Source: a virus. Taken from it: a DNA stretch of 31,105 nucleotides. The notes beneath the pieces are model-generated. The model did no database searches. It was not told the origin of the DNA and saw nothing but the letters and a program-made list of their open reading frames with translations. Location: positions 1 to 31,105 of IMG/VR virus record IMGVR_UViG_3300025130_000006. The stretch is one strand, 5' to 3'. Positions 11,401 to 17,585 of this stretch are shown here, in pieces (position 1 is the first letter of the stretch; every line of letters starts with the position of its first letter). The position numbers were made by a program, and so were the translations under genes.

Positions 11401-12669
11401 GCCGAGCGCGACAGGATGACGGAGACGGGCGAGGCCCTTGACGACGGGTCCTACCCGATCAAGGACGCCGACGACCTCCGCAACGCCATCCAGGCGGTAG
11501 GCCGGGCGAAGGACTACGAGAAGGCGAAGCGGCACATCATGCGCCGCGCCCGCGCGCTGGACCTGGAGTGGATGCTGCCCGAGGAGTGGGCCGGTGACAC
11601 CGAGGAGTTCAAGCGCGGCGCAGGGTGGGTGACGCACCCGGAGGAGACGCGGCGGCTGCACGCCTACTGGACACGCGGCAAGGGCGCGGCCAAGATCAGG
11701 TGGGGGATGCCGGGGGACTTCACCCGCTGCACCCGCCAGTTGGCGAAGTACGTCAACCCGTACTTCCTGTACCGGACGTGCGCCCAGTGGCACCACGACG
11801 CCCTCGGCTACTGGCCGGGCGAGTTGGGCAGGCCCGGCAACCCGCCGAACACGCCGGAGAACCGGCGGCGGGCAGCCCGCCACGCCACCGCGCTCCAGTC
11901 GTGCGAGGACTGCGTGCCGCAGGGCGTGTCGCTGGTGTCGGCGGCTGCGCCGGTCGCCCTTCCCGCCGACGCCTTCGCCGACCCGCACCTGCCCGGCCCG
12001 ACCGGGCTCACGGTGGAGCCCGACGGCCGCATCCGTGGCCACCTGGCGCTGTGGGACACCTGCCACATCGGCATCGACCGCATGTGCGTCACCCCGCCCC
12101 ACTCGGCGGCGCAGTACGCCTACTTCTCCACCGGGCAGGTCCTCACCGACGACGGCTACGTGCCCGTCGGCCAGATCACCCTCGACACCGGGCACGCCGA
12201 CCTGTCGGCCGACCCGTTCGCGGCCAAGGCGCACTACGACAACACCGGCACCGTGGTCGCCGACGTCGCGGTCGGTGAGGACGAGCACGGCATCTGGTTC
12301 GCCGGGATGCTGCGCCCCGACGTGGACGACGCGGCCGTCCACCGGCTGCTCGCGTCCGGCCTGTCCGGCGACTGGCGGGGCATCCGGGGCAACCTGGAAC
12401 TGGTCGCCGCGCTGGCCGTCAACGTGCCCGGCTTCCCGGTGCCGAGGTTGGCCGCGTCCGGTGGCAGGCAGACGGCGCTCATCACGCCGCCCGCGCTGGC
12501 GGCGTCCGCGCAGGAGTCGGAGGTGGTGGTGGACGTGCACGCGCTGGCCGTCGCCGTCCTCGACGAGATGGCTGCGCGTGCACGCCGCGCCCAGCGTGTC
12601 GATGCGCTGGCGTCCTTCGCCGACGAGGACCGGCGGGCACGCGCCCGTGCGCTGATGGAGGTGCGCTGA
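8470..12669 (+). CDS. MuF-capsid maturation protease polyprotein carrying two inteins
   Basis: The precursor is 1399 aa from GTG 8470. Removing inteins 114-378 and 426-691 leaves an 868-aa protein. Spliced residues about 100-170 give the SPP1 gp7/Mu gpF motif (KQWL-SMQDEAVRDTHR, HGVRRLRGETF, then WINCRC). Next is an HK97/S78-type prohead protease domain with LPLPLLWQ, SGHDG (His at 11068) and LRGISVD (Ser at 11212), matching the His and Ser of that family. A helical KDADDLRNAIQAVGRAKDY region follows, then a second protease-like block (LALWDTCH, TGHADL, LSGDWRGIRG, VNVPGFPV) typical of actinophage maturation proteases. It therefore couples portal-associated head assembly with scaffold cleavage. 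Active-site assignments are inferred. Confidence 0.88.
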   Translation: MTFDVETFAAQRDRALLDLAATLRPRLAAALSEPALAQAVLDVLADPFRRLYEGEGGNDWRDAFASLRGDLDGALARTTPQTNPDLLATWLATAVLNRATVLAAPLLSVKQWLCVSGDTLVQAPGVTHVSRRWHEGWMIRLRLPHATLTLTPEHHVLTGRGWVAAQALDEQDKVFHVAGVDAVGTPGVEHSQPSIKECFDALAGRSLVEQRRTMKVPMDLDGHVASQEVDVVAADSRLRHDLQAACSQALSEFAFQTTDVQLALLACASPRGQLLGRPPSPDVDRAQVGGDTLTLARPLTADEPGFAVGSHIDTGECQLASDGARGHVVGPGDGSQGLPAGVSPCDVLSIEVIPWSDHVYDLSVTSSWFVANGTIVHNSMQDEAVRDTHRPLHGVRRLRGETFPVGGFALQYPGQPVGPPEVWINCVAPSTKVGWAGQGVLAITRHVTHGRSVHLRLIDGRDLTVTPNHPVLTPEGYVKADLLRPGDEVMAAPLSVGPQVADVEPSAEQLFRAMSKVGVVERVGVAAVDFHGDVPDEEVQVVWADGDLAAELRVQGGDQALVRLGVREVTFSDASLLDLARGEGVALPASSGAARGMGGGGVGTALLGRHAGHAQPVGLAGTAGFRPEPTQVDVDGASLDAEFPRHLEDALALGMAATQVVGVERGEGRHEWYNLHTDRNWYSANGVVTHNCRCVLAVLPFTNIADAFSLEFAEHDLLFLENRRTPKVVPRGQRYTPKPSEGRITKRRHATKDEERVIARDDWLRVNQDGKKPGQPGYMDRRSKVRPQLNAVERAEQMADTDVMDDIDTDEEFDVTDFAPDEPTPWYGVLAPEGVLSGDKRSFEPGALSSRDLPLPLLWQPSNESGHDGAVVVGRIDRMDRDPDGLVWGEGVFAQTEEADKVVGLIAEGHLRGISVDVDDAEMAVTEDESVRFSKGRISAATIVPIPAFAEAFIALGTRQQADDLVAAAVAMRDYTQAERDRMTETGEALDDGSYPIKDADDLRNAIQAVGRAKDYEKAKRHIMRRARALDLEWMLPEEWAGDTEEFKRGAGWVTHPEETRRLHAYWTRGKGAAKIRWGMPGDFTRCTRQLAKYVNPYFLYRTCAQWHHDALGYWPGELGRPGNPPNTPENRRRAARHATALQSCEDCVPQGVSLVSAAAPVALPADAFADPHLPGPTGLTVEPDGRIRGHLALWDTCHIGIDRMCVTPPHSAAQYAYFSTGQVLTDDGYVPVGQITLDTGHADLSADPFAAKAHYDNTGTVVADVAVGEDEHGIWFAGMLRPDVDDAAVHRLLASGLSGDWRGIRGNLELVAALAVNVPGFPVPRLAASGGRQTALITPPALAASAQESEVVVDVHALAVAVLDEMAARARRAQRVDALASFADEDRRARARALMEVR
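8890..9543 (-). CDS. Antisense homing endonuclease candidate nested in intein 1
   Basis: This gene codes for 217 aa on the minus strand, wholly inside intein 1. ATG at 9543 is preceded by GGAGAGG (9558-9552) with an 8-nt spacer, and TACAAT lies further upstream (9597-9592). Residues about 8-45 form a HTH: DIARRYSSGESLATIAGAY then DVSSRTIRRQL. Residues about 115-172 look like a Vsr/DUF559-type PD-(D/E)XK nuclease: YNIDLLAGDVAVEVHRH (D130, E139, H141) followed by ERVEALLDAGLRVLYAW. The product would cut intein-free MuF alleles and drive homing. The related antisense gene at 9757-10479 has the same domain order. Openness alone is weak evidence in this register. The SD and domains carry the call. 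Confidence 0.8.
   Translation of the reverse strand: MVAPRDDLDREDIARRYSSGESLATIAGAYDVSSRTIRRQLTLAGVDVRTHSEAGLVRSQRPGERERVATHLRSVNVGRRWTAEQLASRARARQERQLHIGRLERELGERLRARGLQVVPQAAVGRYNIDLLAGDVAVEVHRHLHSPTLLDKRATSERVEALLDAGLRVLYAWCPDGINSGDVEHLVLLIECLSSNPAAPRQHMVLRCQGERGVREA
9552..9597 (-). promoter_or_regulatory. Antisense expression signals for nested nuclease 1
   Basis: On the minus strand, TACAAT (9597-9592) is a good -10 hexamer, formed by the sense codons ATT GTA near the intein C-terminus. No clear -35 is seen 17 bp upstream. A start near 9585 would give a leader of about 40 nt that contains GGAGAGG (9558-9552), 8 nt before the ATG at 9543. The SD is convincing. The promoter is a proposal. 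Confidence 0.5.
9757..10479 (-). CDS. Antisense homing endonuclease candidate nested in intein 2
   Basis: This gene codes for 240 aa on the minus strand inside intein 2. ATG at 10479 is preceded by GGAGG (10495-10491) with an 11-nt spacer. The open frame continues far upstream into extein DNA (to 12816), but that part is a high-GC shadow. Residues about 8-43 form a HTH: DDLRRRHAEGQSVLQMARELG then VQRRTIDIYL. Residues about 115-175 hold the nuclease-like core: YPQFRRQVAVGPYNLDFLVG, NVAVEVHSS (D132, E141), HRTEQLLGAGFHVGYLW. Alignment with the other nested gene is good over both domains (YNIDLLAGDVAVEVH against YNLDFLVGNVAVEVH). The last 45 or so residues lie over blocks A/B of the intein and may be unselected. 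It is the likely homing enzyme of intein 2. Confidence 0.8.
   Translation of the reverse strand: MPPLTPLDTDDLRRRHAEGQSVLQMARELGVQRRTIDIYLRRLGPEARSASEANRLRMARMTPEERRADAAAAHAARRTGGSRERDTFTPGQIEKARVAERDLSYAQPDESLVAALYPQFRRQVAVGPYNLDFLVGNVAVEVHSSNTHPLYHPNLAHRTEQLLGAGFHVGYLWPYGERGCHDLIAWAQQVSLDVPLGGQYRVVRGHGEVASVDEAQMHAAAMRHMARDRQYALPSPADLR
10491..10533 (-). promoter_or_regulatory. Antisense expression signals for nested nuclease 2
   Basis: On the minus strand TACAAC (10533-10528) lies at the same place relative to the intein end as TACAAT in intein 1, followed by GGAGG (10495-10491) and the ATG at 10479. It depends on the sense codons GTT GTA, which are unusual for this genome. No clear -35 is seen. 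Confidence 0.4.
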
Positions 12670-12670
12670 C

Positions 12671-12829
12671 GTGGGCTGCAACTGCGGCGGTGGGAGCGCG
12701 GGACGCAACCGCGCCATGTACGAGGTGACCAAGCCCGACGGCGGCAAGGTGGTCGTCGGGACGCTCGCCGAGGCGCAGGCCATCGTGCGCCGTGTCGGCG
12801 GGACGCTGCGCGCCACGCCGGTTGCGTGA
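12671..12829 (+). CDS. 52-aa Cys/Gly-rich small protein
   Basis: GTG at 12671 lies one base after the TGA of the protease gene. The sequence opens GCNCGGGSAGRNRAMYEV and continues TKPDGGKVVVGTLAEAQAIV to a basic C-terminus (RRVGGTLRATPVA). The CxCG opening plus a strand-strand-helix (YEV, KVVV, LAEAQAIVRR) resembles small proteins often found just before the capsid gene in actinophages. The two N-terminal Cys might bind metal. It has no known function. It is the last gene of the operon from 2647, and the capsid promoter overlaps its end. Confidence 0.75.
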   Translation: MGCNCGGGSAGRNRAMYEVTKPDGGKVVVGTLAEAQAIVRRVGGTLRATPVA

Positions 12830-12855
12830 CATCTCCACCGGGGGCGTGTTAGCCT
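12826..12855 (+). promoter_or_regulatory. Promoter of capsid operon
   Basis: -35-like GTGACA (12826-12831), 18-bp spacer, -10 TAGCCT (12850-12855) with an upstream TG (12847-12848), that is, an extended -10 TGTTAGCCT. It shares TGnTAGCCT with 2542-2550. A start near 12862 gives a leader of about 90 nt with a strong hairpin. It would let capsid protein be made in excess of the protease. Confidence 0.5.
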
Positions 12856-12867
12856 CCACGAGCAGTA

Positions 12868-12894
12868 GGACCGCTGTGGCCTAGCCAGCGGTCC
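12868..12894 (+). terminator. Leader hairpin before capsid gene
   Basis: GGACCGCTG (12868-12876) pairs with CAGCGGTCC (12886-12894) around the 9-nt loop TGGCCTAGC. The loop sequence plus C recurs at 12899-12908 (TGGCCTAGCC). Near the presumed 5' end it could stabilise capsid mRNA. It could equally end readthrough from upstream. Confidence 0.55.
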
Positions 12895-12951
12895 GGCCTG
12901 GCCTAGCCGGGGTCGTGTGACCGACCGATCACTGGCTCAGGAGGCCATCGC

Positions 12952-14598
12952 ATGTTCACCCTTCCCGACACCGGGCTCGACGGCCTGGACATCGACGCGC
13001 TGGCTGCGCTGGAGTCCGAGGGCCTGGCCGCGTTCCGCGACCTCGACATCAACGAGGACAGCGACGCCGACACCATCGCCGAGGGCGAGCGCATCGTCGC
13101 CGCCGTGCGCGAGGTGCGCGAGCGCAAGGACGCCCTGGCAGCGCAGGAGGCCGAGAGGCTGGAGCGCGTCGCGGCGATCAAGGACTTCGGCGTCCCGCCG
13201 GAGGCAGAGACGGTCGAGGCGGCGACCGAGGAGCCGACCACCGCAGCCGCCGAGCAGGTCGAGGAGGCCGCTGTGGAGCATGTCACCACCGACGCCGGGG
13301 TTCCGGCGAAGGCACCCGCCGTCGTTCGCGCCGCCGCGCAGGCCCCGGCGGTCGTCGTCCCCGCCGAGCGAAAGGTGGCCGTCCTCACCGCCGCCGCCGA
13401 CGTGCCCGGCTTCGCCACCGGCAGGGAGTTGGACGACTTCTCGCTGGTCGCGTCGGCCGTCGTCAACCGGATGCGGTCGTTCCCAACCGGGACCCCGGCG
13501 TCGGCGATGTTCAACCGCTACGGGACCGCCGTGGTCACCAAGCAGGGCTACGACGGGCTCAGCCAGGACGACTTCCGCGACGACCAGGCCCTCCTGGACG
13601 AGGCCGTGCGCCAGTCCCGGCTGCCCGGAGGGTCGCTCATCGCCGCCGGTGGCTGGTGCGCCCCGTCGGAGACGCTCTACGACTGGTGCTCCGACGAGGA
13701 CGCCAACGACCTCGTGTCGCTGCCTGAGGTGCAGGTGACCCGTGGCGGCGTCCGGTTCACCAAGGGGCCGGACTTCGGCTCGCTGTTCAGCAGCGTGGGC
13801 TTCGCCCTCACCGAGACGCAGGCCATCGCCGGGTCGCCCGACAAGACCTGCTACACCGTCGAGTGCCCGACGTTCACCGAGGTTCGCTGCGACGCCTTCG
13901 GCATCTGCATCAAGGCGCCGATCCTCACCAACGCCGGGTACCCGGAACTGGTCGCCGACGTGATCCGCAAGGCCCTCGTCGCGCACGAGTTGAAGATCAA
14001 CGCGGGCCTGCTCGGCAAGATCAAGACCGCCCTCGGTGCCGCGCTCACCCCGGCCGACCAGAAGTCCACCGTGTCGAGCCTGGAGGCCCTCCAGTGGGTG
14101 GCCGAGTCGATCCGGCAGAAGTACGGCTTCTCCGACCAGAAGGTCATCGAGGTCGTCATGCCGAAGTGGGCGCGCCTGTCGATCCGCGAGGACCTGGCCC
14201 GTCGCACCGGCGTGGACTACGTGAACGTGACCGACGCGATGATCGCCGAGTGGTTCACCGTGCGGAACCTGGCCCCGCAGTTCGTGCGCGGCCTGGACGA
14301 CCTGGACGTGTCCTCGGCCTTCCAGGTGAAGCCGAAGGCGTCGTTCCCGGCGCTCGTGTACCCGGCCGGGTCGTTCATCAAGGGCACCGGCGCGGTCATC
14401 ACGCTCGACTCGGTGTACGACAGCACCGACCTGGCGAGGAACCTGTACACCGCGCTGTTCGCCGAGGAGTGCGTGCTGCTCGCCAACCGCTGCTACGGCG
14501 GCGCGCTGGTCACCATCCCGGTGTGCGACTCCGGTCGCTCCGGGGCCGCTGACCTGATCGCGTGCTTCGGAACGGCGGAGCCGGTCCCTTCTCCGTGA
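12952..14598 (+). CDS. Major capsid protein with N-terminal scaffold-like domain
   Basis: This gene codes for 548 aa. The ATG follows a perfect AGGAGG (12939-12944). Residues about 1-135 are helical, acidic and Ala/Glu-rich (AIAEGERIVAAVREVRERKDALAAQEAERLERV is typical when read in parts), like the delta domain of HK97-type capsids that scaffolds assembly and is then cut by the prohead protease encoded upstream. Residues about 150-540 are the capsid fold: GFATGRELDDFSLVASAVVNRM, GGWCAPSETLYDWC, KYGFSDQKVIEVVMPKWA, and a C-terminal PAGSFIKGTGAVITLDSVYDS with ECVLLANRC. It is long because of the delta region. Many Cys (CYTVECPTFTEVRCDAFGICIK) could cross-link or bind metal. It has its own promoter before it and a strong hairpin after it. 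Confidence 0.9.
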   Translation: MFTLPDTGLDGLDIDALAALESEGLAAFRDLDINEDSDADTIAEGERIVAAVREVRERKDALAAQEAERLERVAAIKDFGVPPEAETVEAATEEPTTAAAEQVEEAAVEHVTTDAGVPAKAPAVVRAAAQAPAVVVPAERKVAVLTAAADVPGFATGRELDDFSLVASAVVNRMRSFPTGTPASAMFNRYGTAVVTKQGYDGLSQDDFRDDQALLDEAVRQSRLPGGSLIAAGGWCAPSETLYDWCSDEDANDLVSLPEVQVTRGGVRFTKGPDFGSLFSSVGFALTETQAIAGSPDKTCYTVECPTFTEVRCDAFGICIKAPILTNAGYPELVADVIRKALVAHELKINAGLLGKIKTALGAALTPADQKSTVSSLEALQWVAESIRQKYGFSDQKVIEVVMPKWARLSIREDLARRTGVDYVNVTDAMIAEWFTVRNLAPQFVRGLDDLDVSSAFQVKPKASFPALVYPAGSFIKGTGAVITLDSVYDSTDLARNLYTALFAEECVLLANRCYGGALVTIPVCDSGRSGAADLIACFGTAEPVPSP

Positions 14599-14709
14599 CG
14601 CCGGGGCCGGGCAACCCAACAGGTGGAGCATGTGCTGATGGATGGCAACTCGTCCAGACGGTCAGTGGGCCAGGACAGGTGGCGGTGACACCGTGACAGC
14701 AGCAGAGGC

Positions 14710-14756
14710 GGTGCGCGGGGGACCGGTAACCGGACCTTCCCGGTCCCCCGCGCACC
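14710..14756 (+). terminator. 17-bp-stem hairpin after capsid gene
   Basis: GGTGCGCGGGGGACCGG (14710-14726) is perfectly complementary to 14740-14756, with a 13-nt loop. It lies in the 180-bp gap between the capsid stop (14598) and the next ATG (14779). It is probably a partial terminator that lowers expression of the following genes relative to capsid. The rest of the gap shows no gene. Confidence 0.75.
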
Positions 14757-14778
14757 TTGACGAGAGGCGGTAGGGCAC

Positions 14779-15816
14779 ATGGCGGTGTTCGCACCCGAGC
14801 GTGTCGATGCCCCTGTCGTGGAGCGGCGCAAGGGCGGCCTCCTGTCGGTGGCCGACGTCCGCGACGACCCGTCGGGGAAGTGGATGTACGGGCTGGACTG
14901 GCAGCCCGAGCACTGCGGCACCGCCCACCTGACCAGCATCGACTGCGTGGACGGCCCCGCCGGGGCGAAGGTGTTCGACGGCGCGCCGGTGGTGCTGTCG
15001 AAGGCGTTCGCCGCGTACAAGGGTGTCGCCTGCGACTCGTTCGACATGGACCGCTACCGGCGCATGGCGCGGGTCGGCCTGGAGTTCGGCGAGGCCGAGG
15101 CGGTGGAGCGGTACGTCGCGCTGAACATCCTCGACGGCGGCACCGACCTGACCCCGACGACCGGGACGGCGGTGCCGCTGGAGGTCGGGCTGGGCATCAT
15201 CGAGGAGTGGACGGCCGAGAACTACGGCGGGGTGCCCATCGTGCACGCCGACCGGCTGGTCACGACCCTGCTCGACGGCGCGGACCTGCTGATCCGCGAC
15301 CCGGTGAACCTGCGTACCGTGCAGGGCAGCCTGGTCGCCAACGGCGCGTACCGGGTCGCCAACAAGGCAGGCGAGCGGTGGCTGTGGGCCACCGGCCAGG
15401 TGCTCCTCGTCCGTGGCTCCATCGGCGAGCACGACGCCCTCGACCGGGCGAAGAACCGGCACTACGCGCTGGCCGAACGTCCGTGGGCCATCGGGGTCGA
15501 GTGCTTCCTGGTGAAGGTGCTCGTCACCACCACCGGGGCTCCTGCCGTCACCGCCTCTCCGGTGGACAAGTCGGCCGCGCACCCCGGTGACGTGTTCACC
15601 GACCCGTCGGTCACCAACAAGGCCGCGCTCGCCACGCAGCGGTACGTGGCAGCGCCGAACCTGCCGTGGCAGCCCGGCTGGTACATCACCGTGGGGACGA
15701 ACAAGTACACCTGGGACGGGACCGCCTGGCAGGACTACGTTGCCCCCACGCAGTCCGGCAGCACCGGCGGGCCGTTCGGGTCCGCGTTCGCGCTGCCGTT
15801 CCGGGGGGTGCTGTGA
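14779..15816 (+). CDS. Virion structural protein, second head protein
   Basis: This gene codes for 345 aa from ATG 14779 after GAGAGGCGG. Two parts can be seen. Residues about 1-255 are globular, with GLDWQPEHCGTAHLTSIDC, VALNILDGGTDL and a late GGVPIVHADRLVTTLLDGADL, then TVQGSLVANGAYRV. This layout reminds me of a capsid-fold protein. Residues about 255-345 read as a flexible linker followed by a beta-rich end with WQPGWYITVGTNKYTWDGTAW, as in head fibres or carbohydrate-contacting tips. I do not recognise the family. Decoration protein, minor capsid or capsid paralogue are all possible. Its position after the capsid terminator suggests fewer copies than the major capsid protein. Confidence 0.6.
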   Translation: MAVFAPERVDAPVVERRKGGLLSVADVRDDPSGKWMYGLDWQPEHCGTAHLTSIDCVDGPAGAKVFDGAPVVLSKAFAAYKGVACDSFDMDRYRRMARVGLEFGEAEAVERYVALNILDGGTDLTPTTGTAVPLEVGLGIIEEWTAENYGGVPIVHADRLVTTLLDGADLLIRDPVNLRTVQGSLVANGAYRVANKAGERWLWATGQVLLVRGSIGEHDALDRAKNRHYALAERPWAIGVECFLVKVLVTTTGAPAVTASPVDKSAAHPGDVFTDPSVTNKAALATQRYVAAPNLPWQPGWYITVGTNKYTWDGTAWQDYVAPTQSGSTGGPFGSAFALPFRGVL

Positions 15817-16031
15817 GCCAGGTCATCTTCCCGCTCGACCAGCCGACGGCGCAGGCGCTGCTGGAGGCTGCCGACGTGGCCGGTCACCCGGCCTGGGTCG
15901 TCCAGGCGACGGCGGACGGGTTCGTGGTGCCCGACGACGTTGCTGACATCTTCCACCACGGGGGCGTCAGGCCCGACCAGAAGAAGGCTGCTCCCCGCAG
16001 CCGCAGCCGCAAGCCCGTCGAGAAGGAGTAG
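15813..16031 (+). CDS. Small head-associated protein
   Basis: This gene codes for 72 aa from GTG 15813 (GTGA overlap with the gene before). It contains SQVIFPLDQPTAQALLEAAD (strand plus helix), WVVQATADGFVVPDDVADI, and a basic, disordered tail DQKKAAPRSRSRKPVEKE. Small proteins of this type lie between capsid and tail genes in many actinophages. The function is unknown. The basic tail may touch DNA or RNA. Confidence 0.6.
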   Translation: MSQVIFPLDQPTAQALLEAADVAGHPAWVVQATADGFVVPDDVADIFHHGGVRPDQKKAAPRSRSRKPVEKE

Positions 16032-16034
16032 GTC

Positions 16035-16976
16035 ATGGCAAGCAGGACGTTCCCGCTGGTGCGGGGCCGCAAGATGCGGGTCACTCGGCTCGACGGCTGT
16101 GGCCGCCCGCAGTACGGCGACTGCAATCAGGTCGTCACGGAGGGGTTCGTCAGCGTGGGGCTCACCGCGAACGTGACCGAGGGTGAGTCCATCACCGTCA
16201 CGAACGCCAACGGCAAGACCTGCGTGTCGGACACGCCGTGCGCCGAGTTCAACGGGTACTCGGCGGAACTGACGTTCTGCAACGTGGACCCGGAACTGTT
16301 CGCCATGCTGTCCGGCCAGGAGCAGGTCATCGACGCGAACGGCGACGTGGTGGGCTTCCGCATGTCGCAGGACAAGTCGGGCTGCGACTACGGCTTCGCG
16401 CTGGAGGTGTGGGCCGGTGTGCCCGGCCAGGTCTGCTCGAACGACCCGAACGCGCAGGGGGCCTACGGCTACATCCTGCTGCCGTTCATGCAGGGCGGCG
16501 TGCTCGGAGACTTCACCATCGAGAACGCGGCGATCAACTTCTCCATCACCGGGGCGGGGTCGAAGGCCGGTTCGACGTGGGGCGTCGGCCCGTACGACGT
16601 GACGATGCAGGCCAACAACCAGCCCGGCCCGCTGCTGAAGCCGATTGCCCGAGGCGACCACCTGCACGTCCAGTACACCGAGGTCGCCCCGCCCGACGAC
16701 ACCGACGGCTGCTTCCCGGTGCTGAACCCGGAGCACACGGCCATCACGGACTTCACCGCGACCCCGGCTGGCCTGACGGTGACGGTGGCCCCAACGCCGT
16801 CCACGCCGTCGCCGACGACGGAGCCGCTGGTCGTCCTGTGGGGTGACGGGTCGCACACCTTCGTGAACACCGCCGGGCCGATCACGCACGCCTACTCGGC
16901 GGCGGGGACCTACAAGGTCACCGTGCAGCGTGGTCGCTCGTCGGTCACGAAGGATGTCACGGTCGCAACCCCTTAG
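16035..16976 (+). CDS. Major tail (tube) protein with C-terminal PKD/Ig-like domain
   Basis: This gene codes for 313 aa from ATG 16035 after GAAGGAGTAGGTC. Residues about 1-215 are the tube domain: beta-rich, with TRLDGCGRPQYGDCNQVV, repeated strands and GAYGYILLPFMQGGVLGDFTIEN typical of siphovirus tube proteins. Residues about 230-313 form an Ig/PKD-like domain: FTATPAGLTVTV, then LWGDGSHTFVN, HAYSAAGTYKVTVQRG and a final strand. Such domains decorate tail surfaces and bind host polysaccharide weakly. The gene ends GCA ACC CCT TAG, and the -1 frame stays open for 95 codons beyond (see the next feature), so an extended minor form is possible. Confidence 0.8.
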   Translation: MASRTFPLVRGRKMRVTRLDGCGRPQYGDCNQVVTEGFVSVGLTANVTEGESITVTNANGKTCVSDTPCAEFNGYSAELTFCNVDPELFAMLSGQEQVIDANGDVVGFRMSQDKSGCDYGFALEVWAGVPGQVCSNDPNAQGAYGYILLPFMQGGVLGDFTIENAAINFSITGAGSKAGSTWGVGPYDVTMQANNQPGPLLKPIARGDHLHVQYTEVAPPDDTDGCFPVLNPEHTAITDFTATPAGLTVTVAPTPSTPSPTTEPLVVLWGDGSHTFVNTAGPITHAYSAAGTYKVTVQRGRSSVTKDVTVATP

Positions 16977-17260
16977 CAGGGTCGGGGCAGCAGCCCACAA
17001 CCTCGACCCAGCAGCCGGGCAGCAGTGACGGGCCGTTCTCCGGCGACTTCGCCGACACGTTCAGGGCCGTTCAGGCATCGGCGGGTGCCACACCGGCCCC
17101 GCCTGTCGGCGACGTACCCGACGGCACGGTGGACGAGGTGTCGGCATGGGTCGGGCAGGATGCGGACCGGGCTGCCGCCGCGCTGGCGGTGGAGGAGTCG
17201 GGCAAGAAGCGGGTGACGTTGCTGCGCCGCCTGTCTGCAATCGTCGGCGACGGCGAGTGA
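16973..17260 (+). CDS. Possible -1 frameshift extension of tail tube protein
   Basis: After the tail-protein stop (TAG 16974-16976) the -1 frame is open from 16847 to the TGA at 17258-17260, with no ATG, GTG or TTG before GTG 17129. It encodes a linker (LAGSGQQPTTSTQQPGSSDG) followed by FADTFRAVQ and a helical end, TVDEVSAWVGQDADRAAAAL then GKKRVTLLRRLSAIVG, which reads like a real phage protein. A slip of tRNA-Pro from CCT (16971-16973) to CCC (16970-16972) just before the stop would add 95 aa, giving 408 aa. Alternatives are a separate 43-aa gene from GTG 17129, an unusual start, or a sequencing error. Confidence 0.5.
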   Translation, partial: LAGSGQQPTTSTQQPGSSDGPFSGDFADTFRAVQASAGATPAPPVGDVPDGTVDEVSAWVGQDADRAAAALAVEESGKKRVTLLRRLSAIVGDGE

Positions 17261-17270
17261 GGAGGCTGGT

Positions 17271-17585
17271 ATGGCTTGGGTGACAGTGACGGTGCAGGTC
17301 GCGGACAAGAACCTCCACGGCGAGCCGCCGATCGATCCCGTAGAGCGAATCTACTTCGACCCGTCGGGAGGGTCGGCGTGGGACGCCTCGAACTATGGCG
17401 GCAGCGCGCACATCCTTCCTGTCGGCGTGTGGGATCACCAGCAGGCGATAGCCGAGTTGAGGTCCGGGACGATCACGTACGCCAACGGGGTGTTCACCCT
17501 GCAGGATGTAGATGTTGATGACGCCGAACTGGCGGCAGCGCGCGCCGCCGGATGCGTCAACGTGGCTATTCATCCTAGCGGGTGA
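17271..17585 (+). CDS. Protein of unknown function in head-tail region
   Basis: This gene codes for 104 aa from ATG 17271 after GAGGAGG (about 17260-17266). It has a beta strand opening AWVTVTVQVADKNLHGEPP, a middle IYFDPSGGSAWDASNYGG and a C-terminal DVDVDDAELAAARAAGCVNVAI. It is acidic and soluble with no recognised family. It overlaps the next gene by 4 bp. Third positions are slightly richer in A/T (GAT, GTA, GTT) than in its neighbours, so it may be a recent insertion. Confidence 0.6.
   Translation: MAWVTVTVQVADKNLHGEPPIDPVERIYFDPSGGSAWDASNYGGSAHILPVGVWDHQQAIAELRSGTITYANGVFTLQDVDVDDAELAAARAAGCVNVAIHPSG

Noticed and set aside
10480-12816. Very long minus-strand open frame continuing upstream of nuclease 2 (1019 codons in total)
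   Set aside because: The part beyond ATG 10479 lies over the protease domains in a register where antisense stops need rare sense codons. It has no domains and skewed composition, so only the intein-internal part with SD and domains is kept.
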